Below are positions 19,754 through 28,644 of a stretch of 64,000 nucleotides of DNA, piece after piece. The DNA is taken from NCBI RefSeq assembly GCF_900129235.1, contig NZ_FQUV01000004.1, forward strand, positions 1 to 64,000. Reading direction: 5' to 3'. The DNA is from Litoreibacter ascidiaceicola (GTDB taxonomy: Bacteria; Pseudomonadota; Alphaproteobacteria; Rhodobacterales; Rhodobacteraceae). Position numbers and translations under genes: made by a program. Position 1 is the first letter of the stretch; each line of letters opens with the position of its first letter. The notes beneath the pieces were generated by a model that was not told where the DNA came from, ran no database searches, and worked only from the letters and a program-made list of their open reading frames with translations.

Positions 19754-21503
19754 TTTTCGCCTCCGGTGTTGAGAGTGCAGGGAGGGTTATGGTGAATGCC
19801 GCTCCGCCTGCTGCCAGGTTTTCGACACTTAGCAATCCTCCGAAGCTGCCGATAATTCCATAGGAGATGGACAGGCCAAGGCCCAGTCCTTTGGATGCGC
19901 CGATTTCTTTGGTGGTGTAGAATGGCTCAAACGCGCGTTCGATATCTGCCAATCCGGGACCGGTGTCCGAGATCACCAGTTGCACCTGATCACGTCGCTT
20001 ACTCAGTGAAACCGTGATTTCTTTACGCGCACAATCGGTTAACGCATCTACCGCGTTTGACAGCAGATTCACGATTACCTGTTGCAGACGAACTTGTCCG
20101 GCATCAACCCACGCTTCGGGTGCCGTCGTCGCGTTTAACGTAACTCCTTCAGATTTAATCCGTTGCGAGGCGAACTCCAGCGACGCGCTTAGCACTTCAG
20201 CGACGTTCACCTTTTCCAAAGGTTCTGTTTCCTTCCGCGCAAAGCCGCGTAGATTGTGAATGATACGACCCATACGCTGGGTCTGTTCTGATATCAGCGT
20301 CAGGTTCTCGCTCGCCTCGGGTTCGCGGCCGCGTTCGATCAATTTTTTGGCATTCGCAGCATAGTTTTGAATAGCTGATATTGGTTGGTTCAGCTCATGG
20401 CTGATGCCTGCCGACATCTGACCAAGGGCGGTTAGTTTGCTCGCTTGAACAAGATCGTCTTGTGCCTTTTGTAGCTGTGCATTTCGCTTGGCAACGCGCG
20501 CTTCCAGCTTGGTGTTTGCCTCAGCTTCCAGACGCAGTTGATCCGCAAGGCGGGCTCGGCTTTGCACGAAAATGGCAAAACCCAAGCCGAACAACGACAG
20601 CAGAGCAGCAGACAACGAGGCAAGCAATCGGGCCTGACTGATGGCAGGCTGCGCATCCATGAACGCACGGGCTGTCATATCAATAAGAGGGACATCTTGC
20701 GAAACCGCCAGCGCACGGCTCGGCATTTCACTATCTTTGGGAAAGTTCAACAGGGTCACTCCGCCAACCGCAGAAGGCGTGTAGCTGGGCAGTTGCTGAA
20801 TTAGCCCTGCTGGGTAGTCGAAGGTCGCAGGCGGCACGCGTTCGAGCGTTTCATCTCGCCGAAGGGCGAGACCCAAGCGATTAGACACAAATCCAACGCC
20901 GGCAGGGTCGAAGAACGTCACCACCGTTTCGTCAATTCGCCACTCCGCCTCAAGTTCGTCCATGTTCACTTTGACCACGACATAACCTTGAGGGCTGCTG
21001 TCGTCGCGCAGGACACTTCGGGCGAAATAGTAGCTGCGCTGACCGTTTTCGTCGGCAGAATGGTAGACACCCATCCGGCGGGTACGTGCGGCGACGACAT
21101 CCGCGCGACCCGACCAGTCGGTACCAATGATCTGGGGTTGATCTTCTAGGATTGACGACGCCTGAACCTTGCCGTTTGCATCAAGCGCATGAATTTCTTT
21201 CGTGCCGGTGATGAGAGCCGTCCGCAGCATGAATTCCGACGTGCGCTCTGTGGTGGAACGTCCTTCAAGAAGTGCTGATATTTGCGGATGGCGCGCCATC
21301 AAGTCTGTAAGCTCTCGATAGCTTTCCAACTGGGCTATCAAGCGGTCGGCTGACTGCTCTACGATTACGGCTCCAGAGCGTGAAAGTTGATCAAGCCCCG
21401 ATTTCAGACTGAGTTGATAGACCGTTGCGACCAAGGCAAGTGACAAGACCACGTAGGTGGCGGCGAAGATATGCAGCTTCTTGACGCGCGGAGCTCTGCC
21501 CAT
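19728..21503 (-). CDS. dctB: DctB-type C4-dicarboxylate sensor histidine kinase
   Basis: 591 residues from ATG 21503, which has GAGGGA upstream; a TTG start 42 bases earlier is less likely. One helix at about residues 8-30, a periplasmic double-Cache sensor to about 285, a second helix, a coiled coil, then the kinase: H-box SHELNQPISAIQNYA with H369, the N-box VNLLSNAVDAL, and DTGPGL and GLGLGLSISYGI. It senses C4-dicarboxylates in known systems and phosphorylates DctD. Confidence 0.93.
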   Translation of the reverse strand: MGRAPRVKKLHIFAATYVVLSLALVATVYQLSLKSGLDQLSRSGAVIVEQSADRLIAQLESYRELTDLMARHPQISALLEGRSTTERTSEFMLRTALITGTKEIHALDANGKVQASSILEDQPQIIGTDWSGRADVVAARTRRMGVYHSADENGQRSYYFARSVLRDDSSPQGYVVVKVNMDELEAEWRIDETVVTFFDPAGVGFVSNRLGLALRRDETLERVPPATFDYPAGLIQQLPSYTPSAVGGVTLLNFPKDSEMPSRALAVSQDVPLIDMTARAFMDAQPAISQARLLASLSAALLSLFGLGFAIFVQSRARLADQLRLEAEANTKLEARVAKRNAQLQKAQDDLVQASKLTALGQMSAGISHELNQPISAIQNYAANAKKLIERGREPEASENLTLISEQTQRMGRIIHNLRGFARKETEPLEKVNVAEVLSASLEFASQRIKSEGVTLNATTAPEAWVDAGQVRLQQVIVNLLSNAVDALTDCARKEITVSLSKRRDQVQLVISDTGPGLADIERAFEPFYTTKEIGASKGLGLGLSISYGIIGSFGGLLSVENLAAGGAAFTITLPALSTPEAKNDPDIASH

Positions 21504-21530
21504 ATTCCCTCGATTCGCCACAGTTGATTG

Positions 21531-21586
21531 TGCGAAATATCGCAAGTTTTACAGGCGCGGCAGCAAAAAACGTGCGAAATTCCGCA
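21531..21586. promoter_or_regulatory. Pair of TGCGAAAT-type palindromes between dctB and dctP
   Basis: TGCGAAATATCGCA (21531-21544) and TGCGAAATTCCGCA (21573-21586) share 12 of 14 bases. They are spaced 42 bases apart, which is four helical turns. They lie 28 and 70 bases before the dctB start, and about 160 to 215 bases before dctP. Tandem DctD sites upstream of a dicarboxylate transporter are known in rhizobia; assigning these to DctD is inference. Confidence 0.6.
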
Positions 21587-21747
21587 TTTTTAAGGCGTTC
21601 GGATCTGAAGCTGTATAGATAACCATATGTAATAAAGTGATAAAATCAGATTTGAATGATCAGCTTGCACCGCTTGGGGGCTTCTTGCAATGCTCCAAGC
21701 ATCCGGCGGGGGAGCCCGTCCGATTGAAATTCCATTGGGAGGAAACC

Positions 21748-22749
21748 ATGACAACTCTTTTGAAAGCGGCTTGCGTCGCTGCAGTAGCCCTTGTTCCATC
21801 CGTTGCAGCCGCAGCGTGTGACGAAGGCGAACTGGTTATCAAGTTCAGCCACGTAACCAACACCGACAAGCACCCCAAAGGTGTTGCTGCATCTCTGCTG
21901 GAGCAGCGTGTGAATGACGAAATGCAAGGCAAGGCCTGCATGGAAGTTTTCCCGAACTCCACGCTCTATAAAGACGAGCAAGTGCTCGAAGCCATCCTGC
22001 AAGGCGACGTTCAACTGGGCGCGCCATCGCTGTCCCTGTTCGAAAGCTTTACCAAGCAATATCGCCTGTTCGACCTGCCATTCATGTTCAAGAACATTAA
22101 CGCAGTAGACGAGTTCCAAACGTCGGAAGCCGGCGAAGCCATGAAAAGTGTTATGGCGAAGCGCGGCTTGCAAGGTTTGCAATTCTGGCACAACGGGATG
22201 AAGCAAATCTCTGCGAACAAACCGCTGGAAATGCCTTCTGATGCTGCTGGCCTGAAGTTCCGCGTTCAGCCATCTGATGTCTTGGTCGCCCAGATGGAGG
22301 CGCTTGACGCATCGCCGCAACCGATGGCATTCGCCGAGGTATACGGCGCGCTACAAACCGGCGTTGTGGATGGTCAGGAAAACACCTGGTCCAACATCTA
22401 TGGCCAGAAGTTCTTTGAAGTTCAGGACGGTATCACCGAAACCAACCACGGCATCATCGACTACATGGTTGTGGCTTCTGTCGACTGGCTTGATAGCCTC
22501 GACGCAGACGTGCGTGATCAGTTCCTGACGATCCTCGAGGAGGTCACTGTGACCCGTAACTCTGAATCCGCAAAGGTGAACGAGGAAGCCAAGCAGGCAA
22601 TCCTTGCTGCCGGCGGATCGGTGCGCGAACTGACAGCAGAACAGCGGACAGCATGGGTTGAAGCGATGAAGCCGGTTTGGTCGCAGTTCGAAGCAGATGT
22701 TGGGGCTGAAAACATCGCAGCTGCACAAGAAATCAATGCCAAACATTGA
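21748..22749 (+). CDS. dctP: TRAP transporter C4-dicarboxylate-binding protein
   Basis: 333 residues from ATG 21748 with GGGAGGAAACC directly before it; the longer frame to 21637 is not supported. Residues 1-24 form a Sec signal peptide (AAVALVPSVAAAA). Family blocks: IKFSHVTNTDKHPKG, FPNSTLYKD, the LKFRVQPSDV segment whose arginine clamps the carboxylate, PMAFAEVYGALQTGVVDGQENTWSNI and the TNHGI block. It delivers dicarboxylates such as succinate, malate or fumarate to DctQM. A stem-loop follows. Confidence 0.95.
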   Translation: MTTLLKAACVAAVALVPSVAAAACDEGELVIKFSHVTNTDKHPKGVAASLLEQRVNDEMQGKACMEVFPNSTLYKDEQVLEAILQGDVQLGAPSLSLFESFTKQYRLFDLPFMFKNINAVDEFQTSEAGEAMKSVMAKRGLQGLQFWHNGMKQISANKPLEMPSDAAGLKFRVQPSDVLVAQMEALDASPQPMAFAEVYGALQTGVVDGQENTWSNIYGQKFFEVQDGITETNHGIIDYMVVASVDWLDSLDADVRDQFLTILEEVTVTRNSESAKVNEEAKQAILAAGGSVRELTAEQRTAWVEAMKPVWSQFEADVGAENIAAAQEINAKH

Positions 22750-22770
22750 GCTTTGACGTGACATGATACG

Positions 22771-22802
22771 GACAGGCGCGGCCCATTCGAGTCGGGCCTG
22801 TC
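22771..22802 (+). other. Intercistronic stem-loop between dctP and dctQ
   Basis: GACAGG (22771-22776) pairs with CCTGTC (22797-22802), continued by CCC/GGG past a five-base bulge. No T-run follows. As in the TAXI operon, it stands between binding-protein and permease genes and may stabilise the dctP message. Confidence 0.5.
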
Positions 22803-22839
22803 TGACTACAGACGACATCAGTTTCGGGGAGGGACTCAC

Positions 22840-23520
22840 GTGCAACACGATCAAAAAGCGTCCAGCGGCATTGGCCGTTTTATAGACCGGCTAGAAGAGA
22901 ATGCGCTCGCGCTGATGCTTGGCATCATGGTGATCTTGACCTTCGTCAACGTGATCCGACGTTACGTGTTCAATGCCTCCCTCATTTGGAGTCTCGAGCT
23001 TGTACTGATGTTATTTGCATGGATGATCCTGCTGGGCATCAGCTACGGCATCAAAAAGAACACCCATCTCGGTGTCGATGCTCTGACCAACATATTACCG
23101 ACTGGTCCTAGGAAAATTGCGCTGATCTTTGCTTCGTTGATCTGTGTGATCTACGCCATCTTGCTGATGAAAGGGGCTTATGATTACTGGGCGCCGTTCG
23201 CAGGGCTGGATGTGACGTCGGGGCGCTGGTTCCCGACAGGCTTCACCGAAACACGGAGCCGCGCATTCATGGAAACCGATCAGGTGCCGATGCCGTTTTT
23301 CCTGAATTTTCTGGGTGACCTAATCAACGACGGAGATAGCTACTCCAAGCTGCCCGACTTTGTTCCCTACACCATGCTGCCAATCGCATGCGCACTGATC
23401 CTCCTGCGGTTTGTGCAAGCTTTTGTAAGAGTTTTGCGCGGCACGCAGCACACGATGATTGTCAGCCACGAAGCGGAGGAGGCCATCGAGGACCTCGCCG
23501 CTCAAAGCAAAGGGGCGTAG
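22840..23520 (+). CDS. dctQ: TRAP transporter small permease
   Basis: 226 residues from a GTG start; GGAGGG lies six bases upstream. Four membrane segments are visible near residues 25-45, 53-70, 92-112 and 178-198. The loop before the last helix (about 115-175) is long for DctQ, which is usually 160-190 residues. DctQ pairs with DctM in the membrane. The dctM ATG follows four bases after the stop. Confidence 0.93.
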   Translation: MQHDQKASSGIGRFIDRLEENALALMLGIMVILTFVNVIRRYVFNASLIWSLELVLMLFAWMILLGISYGIKKNTHLGVDALTNILPTGPRKIALIFASLICVIYAILLMKGAYDYWAPFAGLDVTSGRWFPTGFTETRSRAFMETDQVPMPFFLNFLGDLINDGDSYSKLPDFVPYTMLPIACALILLRFVQAFVRVLRGTQHTMIVSHEAEEAIEDLAAQSKGA

Positions 23521-23524
23521 GCCA

Positions 23525-24919
23525 ATGGATGTTATTCTACTCTTTGCACTGATCATCGGCATGCTGATGATCGGGGTGCCGATCGCGGTCTCGTTGGGTC
23601 TTTCGTCAATGCTGTTCTTGTTGATGTTCAGCGACACGTCGCTGGCCTCTATCGCGGCATCGCTGTTTCAGGCGATGGCCGGGCACTACACCCTGCTGGC
23701 CATCCCGTTCTTCATTCTTGCCTCCAGCTTCATGTCCACGGGCGGGGTGGCGGCTCGGATCATCCGTTTCTCCATCGCCTGCGTGGGCCACCTGCGCGGC
23801 GGTTTGGCTATCGCAGGCGTGCTCGCCTGTATGATTTTCGCGGCGCTGTCAGGCTCGTCTCCTGCGACTGTGGTTGCCATCGGCTCCATCGTCATCGCGG
23901 CGATGGTCAAGGTGGGCTACACCAAAGACTTCGCGGCAGGTGTAATCTGTAACGCAGGCACGCTGGGTATTCTGATCCCGCCTTCCATCGTTATGGTGGT
24001 TTACGCCTCCGCGACTGACGTGTCGGTTGGCCGGATGTTTCTTGCGGGCGTGATCCCGGGCCTTCTGGCGGGCACCATGCTGATGATCACCATCTACGTT
24101 ATGGCGCGGATCAAGAACCTGCCCAAAGGCGAATGGCAAGGTTGGGGCGAGATTTTCGAAAGCTTCCGTGACGCTTTCTGGGGACTAATGTTGATCGCGA
24201 TCATCATGGTCGGCATCTACGGCATTCCGGGCGTAACCGGCGCGATCTTTACCCCTACCGAGGCAGCGGCCGTTGCGTCCGTTTACGCGTTCTTTGTGGC
24301 GACGTTCATCTATCGCGACATGGGGCCACTTCATACCCCGGACGGTCAGCGCAACCTGACCGTGTTTCAGCGTCCGTTGTCTATCGTCACAGCGTTCTTC
24401 CACCGCGATACCTTCGCGACGCTGTTCGACGCGGGCAAGCTGACGGTGATGCTCATGTTCATCATCGCCAACGCGCTGATCCTCAAACACGTGCTGACGG
24501 ATGAACAGATCCCGCAGCACATTGCGGATGCGATGTTGGCGGCAGGTCTGGGGCCGGTGATGTTCTTGGTGATGGTCAACATCATCCTGCTCATCGGCGG
24601 GCAGTTCATGGAGCCTTCGGGGCTGATCGTGATTGTGGCCCCGCTGGTGTTTCCGATTGCGATCGAGCTTGGCATCGACCCAATTCATCTGGGCATCATC
24701 ATGGTGGTGAACATGGAGATCGGGATGATCACGCCACCGGTAGGTCTCAACTTGTTCGTGACCTCGGGGGTGGCGGGTATGCCGATGATGGCGGTTGTCC
24801 GCGCGGCATTGCCATTCCTCGCCGTGTTGTTCGTGTTCCTGATCATCGTCACATACGTGCCGTTCATCTCGACATGGCTCCCGACACTGATGATGGGGCC
24901 GGAGATCATCACGAATTAG
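23525..24919 (+). CDS. dctM: TRAP transporter large permease
   Basis: 464 residues from ATG 23525; the longer frame starting inside dctQ is rejected. About 12 to 13 hydrophobic segments. Family blocks: LSGSSPATVVAIGSI, NAGTLGILIPPSIVMVVYA, FTPTEAAAVASVYAF and GMITPPVGLNLFV. It forms the sodium-coupled channel that takes ligand from DctP. The middle loop around residues 255-300 is somewhat long. Confidence 0.95.
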   Translation: MDVILLFALIIGMLMIGVPIAVSLGLSSMLFLLMFSDTSLASIAASLFQAMAGHYTLLAIPFFILASSFMSTGGVAARIIRFSIACVGHLRGGLAIAGVLACMIFAALSGSSPATVVAIGSIVIAAMVKVGYTKDFAAGVICNAGTLGILIPPSIVMVVYASATDVSVGRMFLAGVIPGLLAGTMLMITIYVMARIKNLPKGEWQGWGEIFESFRDAFWGLMLIAIIMVGIYGIPGVTGAIFTPTEAAAVASVYAFFVATFIYRDMGPLHTPDGQRNLTVFQRPLSIVTAFFHRDTFATLFDAGKLTVMLMFIIANALILKHVLTDEQIPQHIADAMLAAGLGPVMFLVMVNIILLIGGQFMEPSGLIVIVAPLVFPIAIELGIDPIHLGIIMVVNMEIGMITPPVGLNLFVTSGVAGMPMMAVVRAALPFLAVLFVFLIIVTYVPFISTWLPTLMMGPEIITN

Positions 24920-24945
24920 GCTAGAAGCCTTCCATAAACAGGCAT

Positions 24946-24984
24946 AGCTTGCGCTAACATTTCCCCACCGGAAAGGCGCAAGCT
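24946..24984 (+). promoter_or_regulatory. Perfect inverted repeat enclosing the ribosome site of the idonate-dehydrogenase gene
   Basis: AGCTTGCGC (24946-24954) and GCGCAAGCT (24976-24984) pair perfectly around a 21-base loop. The loop holds GGAAAGG, the likely ribosome site, and the ATG follows the second arm at once. It could act as an RNA hairpin limiting translation, as a transcript end for dctM, or as a DNA operator. Confidence 0.55.
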
Positions 24985-26016
24985 ATGAAATCCCTCGTCA
25001 TCCACGCCCCGCGCGATCTTCGCATAGAGGATCATCCCGTAACGCCCCCTGCAGCGGGTGAAGTGCAAATCACTATGGCCGCGGGCGGCATTTGTGGCTC
25101 GGATCTTCACTATTACCAAAATGGTGGGTTTGGCGCGGTCAAGCTGCGCGAACCGATGATATTGGGTCACGAGGTGTCGGGTCATATCGCCGCTTTGGGT
25201 GAAGGTGTCACGACATTGAAAGTCGGCCAGCTGGTGGCAGTCTCCCCGTCGCGGCCCTGTGCGGAGTGCGAGTTCTGCCTGTCAGGTCAGCCGAACCAAT
25301 GCCTGAATATGCGCTTTTATGGTTCAGCCATGCCATTCCCTCATATCCAAGGGGCATTCAGTCAGGTGTTGAACGCAAAAGCCGCCCAATGCGCTGTGGC
25401 CGACGGGCTGACGGCCGGCGAGGCCGCAATGGCCGAGCCGCTAGCTGTGTGTCTGCACGCGGTGCGCCAAGCGGGCCCGCTGCTTGGTAAAACGGTCCTT
25501 GTCACTGGTTGCGGTCCAATCGGAGTTCTTTGCATCCTCGCCGCACGGCGGGCTGGCGCGGATCATGTCGTCGCGACCGACATGTCCGATTTCACGCTTG
25601 AGAAAGCCCGCGAGGCTGGTGCAGATGTCACTTTCAACGTCACCAAGGTCGACAAACCCTTGCAGCCTTACATGTCCGACAAGGGGCAGGTCGATGTGCT
25701 GTTTGAATGCTCCGGCGCAGTCACTGCTTTGACCGCAGGCATCCACGCCATGCGTCCGGGTGGCACGATTGTGCAGCTTGGCCTGAGCGGGGACATGTCT
25801 GTGCCGATGATGGCAATCACTGCGAAAGAGTTGAGCCTCAAAGGCTCCTTCCGCTTCCATGAGGAGTTTTTCACTGGCGTTTCCCTCATGCAAAAGGGGT
25901 TGATCGACGTGAAGCCATTCATCACCCAGACCTTGCCCATGAAAGACGCGATCGAGGCGTTCGAGCTCGCATCTGACCGCACCCGTGCCATGAAAACGCA
26001 GATCGAATTCGCATGA
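24985..26016 (+). CDS. Zinc alcohol dehydrogenase, L-idonate 5-dehydrogenase type
   Basis: 343 residues, medium-chain dehydrogenase fold. Catalytic zinc: C37 (GGICGSDLHYY), H in LGHEVSG and a later glutamate (MAEPLAV). Structural zinc cysteines are in RPCAECEFCLSGQPNQC. The Rossmann motif is VTGCGPIGVLC. Overall it resembles IdnD, which oxidises L-idonate to 5-ketogluconate, but sorbitol or threonine dehydrogenases share the plan. Its stop overlaps the next start (ATGA), so it forms an operon with the phosphatase and flavoprotein. The TRAP system just upstream might import its substrate; this is inference. Confidence 0.78.
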   Translation: MKSLVIHAPRDLRIEDHPVTPPAAGEVQITMAAGGICGSDLHYYQNGGFGAVKLREPMILGHEVSGHIAALGEGVTTLKVGQLVAVSPSRPCAECEFCLSGQPNQCLNMRFYGSAMPFPHIQGAFSQVLNAKAAQCAVADGLTAGEAAMAEPLAVCLHAVRQAGPLLGKTVLVTGCGPIGVLCILAARRAGADHVVATDMSDFTLEKAREAGADVTFNVTKVDKPLQPYMSDKGQVDVLFECSGAVTALTAGIHAMRPGGTIVQLGLSGDMSVPMMAITAKELSLKGSFRFHEEFFTGVSLMQKGLIDVKPFITQTLPMKDAIEAFELASDRTRAMKTQIEFA

Positions 26017-26657
26017 AGGCCATCATCTTTGATCTCGACGGAACACTGGTTCATTCTGCCCCAGACATCCACGCGGCAGCAAACGTGATGCTGGCCCATG
26101 CCGGGCGGGATCCGGTTACGCTAGATCAGGTGATTGGGTTCATCGGCAATGGCATCGAAAAGCTGGTGGAGCGCTGCCTGCGCGCGACGGGTGGCGTGCC
26201 GGATGATCTGACGCCGCACTATGCCGAGATGAACCGCGCTTATGCCAAAGACCTGACCACGCTGACACGCTTGTTCGACGGGGTGCGCGAGGCATTGGAC
26301 GCAATCGACCTCCCCATGGCTCTGTGCACCAACAAGCCGGAAATTCCGGCGCGTGACTTGTGTGATCAGCTGGATCTAACGCGCTATTTCACGGTGATCA
26401 CTGGCGGCGATAGCACGCAGGCTAAAAAACCAGATCCGCTACCGTTGGTCCATACCGCTGTTGCTTTGGGCCTCACGGTTGAGGAATGCCTTTATGTCGG
26501 CGACAGCGTGACTGATTTCCGAACAGCCCGCGCAGCCGAGATGGCGTTCGCTTACTTCACCGGAGGCTATCAGCCGACGCCCGTAGAAGGGTTGAGGTCC
26601 GAGGAGTGTTTCGACAGTTGGCACACCCTCGATTTGTCGCGGTTTCATGGCGCTTGA
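26013..26657 (+). CDS. gph: Phosphoglycolate phosphatase (HAD family)
   Basis: 214 residues, typical for Gph. HAD motif I is FDLDGTLVHSAPD with nucleophile D7 and acid D9. Motif II threonine is in CTNKPE, the motif III lysine in AKKPDPLP and motif IV is YVGDSVTD. It would dephosphorylate 2-phosphoglycolate or a similar small phosphate ester; other HAD substrates are possible. It overlaps the genes before and after, pointing to tight co-expression. Confidence 0.87.
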   Translation: MKAIIFDLDGTLVHSAPDIHAAANVMLAHAGRDPVTLDQVIGFIGNGIEKLVERCLRATGGVPDDLTPHYAEMNRAYAKDLTTLTRLFDGVREALDAIDLPMALCTNKPEIPARDLCDQLDLTRYFTVITGGDSTQAKKPDPLPLVHTAVALGLTVEECLYVGDSVTDFRTARAAEMAFAYFTGGYQPTPVEGLRSEECFDSWHTLDLSRFHGA

Positions 26658-27684
26658 CCTTATTATCGTGGGCGGTGGTCTGTCCGGACTGACCCTCGCA
26701 CGCATCGCCCAATCGCGTGGGTTGTCTTATCGCCTTTTCGAAGCACGTGACCGTTTCGGTGGACGCATTGACGGTGTAGATGGCGTGGACCTCGGCCCCT
26801 CATGGTTCTGGCCCGGTCACTCGCGTATGGCGGTCTTGGCAAAAAAGCTGGGCGTTGAAGTATTCGAGCAATGGAGCACTGGCGATGCGCTCTACGAAGA
26901 TCATTCAGCGATCCAGCGCGGGCATGGTTTCGCCTCCATGGCTGGCACCTACCGGATTTCTGGTGGAATGCCTGCATTGGTTAAGGCGTTGGTGGCGAAA
27001 CTGGATGCGTCATGCCTTCACCTTAGCACCAAGGTGCAGACGATCACTCGCGAAGACAGCGTGATTGTGACGACTAGCGATGGTAAGGATCACGCGGCCC
27101 ACCATGTTGTGTTGGCTTTGCCCCCGCGTGTTGCAGCTGAACTGGCGTTTTCGCCATCACTGCCCGTGCCCGCACGACAGCCGCTGGGTGATATTCCCGG
27201 CTGGATGGCGGGACAGGCCAAATTGGTGGCAACCTACCCTATGCCGTTTTGGCGTGAGGAAGGGTTGTCGGGCGATGCCATCAGTCAGATTGGCCCTATG
27301 GTCGAGATGCACGATGCGTCGGACCCTGTCAGCGGGAAGGGCGCGATCTTTGGCTTCATCGGCGTGCCCGCGCCCCATCGCAACGGGCAAGCTGAGGCCA
27401 TTCGCTCGGCGGGGTTGGTTCAACTGGAACGCATGTTTGGTCCGAAAGCCGCAAAGCCCGAGGCTTTGATTCTGAAGGATTGGGCGCAAGAGCCGTTTAC
27501 CGCAACCCGTCCTGACTGGGATTTCAACGGTCCGCATCCAAGCTATGGGTGCCCACCGGCGTTGCGCAGTCTTTGGGATGGGACGTTGACCTTCGGCTCG
27601 ACAGAATTTGCTGCCACGCAGGGCGGCTTTCTGGAAGGCGCGTTGGAGCGCGCGGAAGAAGTCGCCGCAATGCTCATCAAATGA
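26647..27684 (+). CDS. Small FAD-dependent amine-oxidase-like protein
   Basis: 345 residues, short for flavin amine oxidases (around 450). The FAD-binding motif is at the very start (LIIVGGGLSGLTLARI, then FEARDRFGGRID). The second FAD block near the end is FGSTEFAATQGGFLEGALERAEE. The substrate domain is reduced. Members oxidise amines or act as desaturases; no substrate can be assigned. It overlaps gph by 11 bases and ends the operon before a hairpin. Confidence 0.78.
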   Translation: MALDLIIVGGGLSGLTLARIAQSRGLSYRLFEARDRFGGRIDGVDGVDLGPSWFWPGHSRMAVLAKKLGVEVFEQWSTGDALYEDHSAIQRGHGFASMAGTYRISGGMPALVKALVAKLDASCLHLSTKVQTITREDSVIVTTSDGKDHAAHHVVLALPPRVAAELAFSPSLPVPARQPLGDIPGWMAGQAKLVATYPMPFWREEGLSGDAISQIGPMVEMHDASDPVSGKGAIFGFIGVPAPHRNGQAEAIRSAGLVQLERMFGPKAAKPEALILKDWAQEPFTATRPDWDFNGPHPSYGCPPALRSLWDGTLTFGSTEFAATQGGFLEGALERAEEVAAMLIK

Positions 27685-27686
27685 AA

Positions 27687-27715
27687 CAGGCCGCGCATGC
27701 CGCGCGGCCTGATCT
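27687..27715. terminator. Hairpin between convergent flavoprotein and binding-protein genes
   Basis: CAGGCCGCG (27687-27695) pairs with CGCGGCCTG (27703-27711) around a seven-base loop. On the minus strand it is followed by TTTCATTT, so it better suits the convergent binding-protein gene, but it may serve both. Confidence 0.65.
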
Positions 27716-27736
27716 GCTTTCTCAGTGGAAAGGGCT

Positions 27737-28507
27737 TTACAGCCCCCACTTCTTGGCCGTGGCGTCGAAGAACCCACCAGCCTTTTTCACTTTCACCCAG
27801 TTGTTGACATAGTTGATCCAGACTTGGTCTGCCTGTGGCAGCAGCATCGCGATGGGCGATGGCGCACGCGGCTCTGTGCCCGGCACACGTACCACGGGGA
27901 ACTTGTCGTCCAAGGTGGAGCCTTCGATATTGGATGTGATGAACACGTCCGCACGGCCCGCGATAACTTCTTGATACCCACGCGCCGGCGCTTCTACGAC
28001 CTTGATCGTGGCGTTCGGGAACCATTCTTTGGCGAGGCTCTCGAATGTGGTGCCAAGGGTGGTGGCCACGGTCACTTCGGGTTTGTTGATGCTCTCGTAG
28101 CCGTCAAACTTGTCTGCGTTTTCCTTCAGTGTGAACGGAAATATTTCAACCGCGATGTAGCTTTCCGAAAAGCCCGCAACCTTCATGCGTGCCGGCGAGA
28201 TGGAGGCGGAGCCGGTCATGTGGTAGCTGCCAGCGGTCACGCCGTTCACCAGTGTCTTCCAGTCTGTGGGGACGAACTCAACCTCGACGCCAAGGTCTTT
28301 GGCGAGCTCGGTCATAATGTCGATATCGTAACCTTTGTAGCTGTTTGTCGCGGGGTCGCGCACGGACATCGGGTTCCAGTCGCCGGTTGTGCCGACTTTC
28401 ATGACGCCGCCGTCAAGGATTTCGTTCAGGGCAGACTGGGCCACGGCAGCGGTGCTCATCACAGCGCCAAAGGCCAGCGCCGCGAGGGCGTTTGCAAATT
28501 GTTTCAT
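27737..28507 (-). CDS. Periplasmic amino-acid-type ABC binding protein (cyclohexadienyl-dehydratase-like)
   Basis: 256 residues from ATG 28507; GGAGAA lies about ten bases upstream, and the longer frame is rejected because the signal peptide MKQFANALAALAFGAVMSTAAVAQ must be at the start. SBP_bac_3 fold: VGTTGDWNPMSV, YKGYDIDIMTELAKDLGV and the VNGVTAGSYHMTGSASISPARM block. The PheC-like start suggests either a binding protein or a periplasmic dehydratase. It is transcribed away from the ATPase and permease genes, which probably form the same system. Confidence 0.8.
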   Translation of the reverse strand: MKQFANALAALAFGAVMSTAAVAQSALNEILDGGVMKVGTTGDWNPMSVRDPATNSYKGYDIDIMTELAKDLGVEVEFVPTDWKTLVNGVTAGSYHMTGSASISPARMKVAGFSESYIAVEIFPFTLKENADKFDGYESINKPEVTVATTLGTTFESLAKEWFPNATIKVVEAPARGYQEVIAGRADVFITSNIEGSTLDDKFPVVRVPGTEPRAPSPIAMLLPQADQVWINYVNNWVKVKKAGGFFDATAKKWGL

Positions 28508-28644
28508 ATCAGGGAAGTTCTCCGGTGTTGGATAGGTGACCTCGTCGTTACGTTTGCAAGGCCACGGTTGATCGTGACTTGAAGTTTCGGTCACTTGCCA
28601 CATAACCTCAAGGTGATAGATGACAAGGCCGGAAGGGCGCGAGT

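Noticed and set aside
21664-21692. Possible sigma54 promoter before dctP (TTGGGGG...TTGCA)
   Set aside because: The GG and GC pairs are spaced one base short of the required distance, and DctD here lacks the sigma54-contact loop.
28574-28594. GTGAC-N11-GTCAC dyad between the divergent ABC genes
   Set aside because: Five-base arms are too short to claim an operator without a regulator gene nearby.
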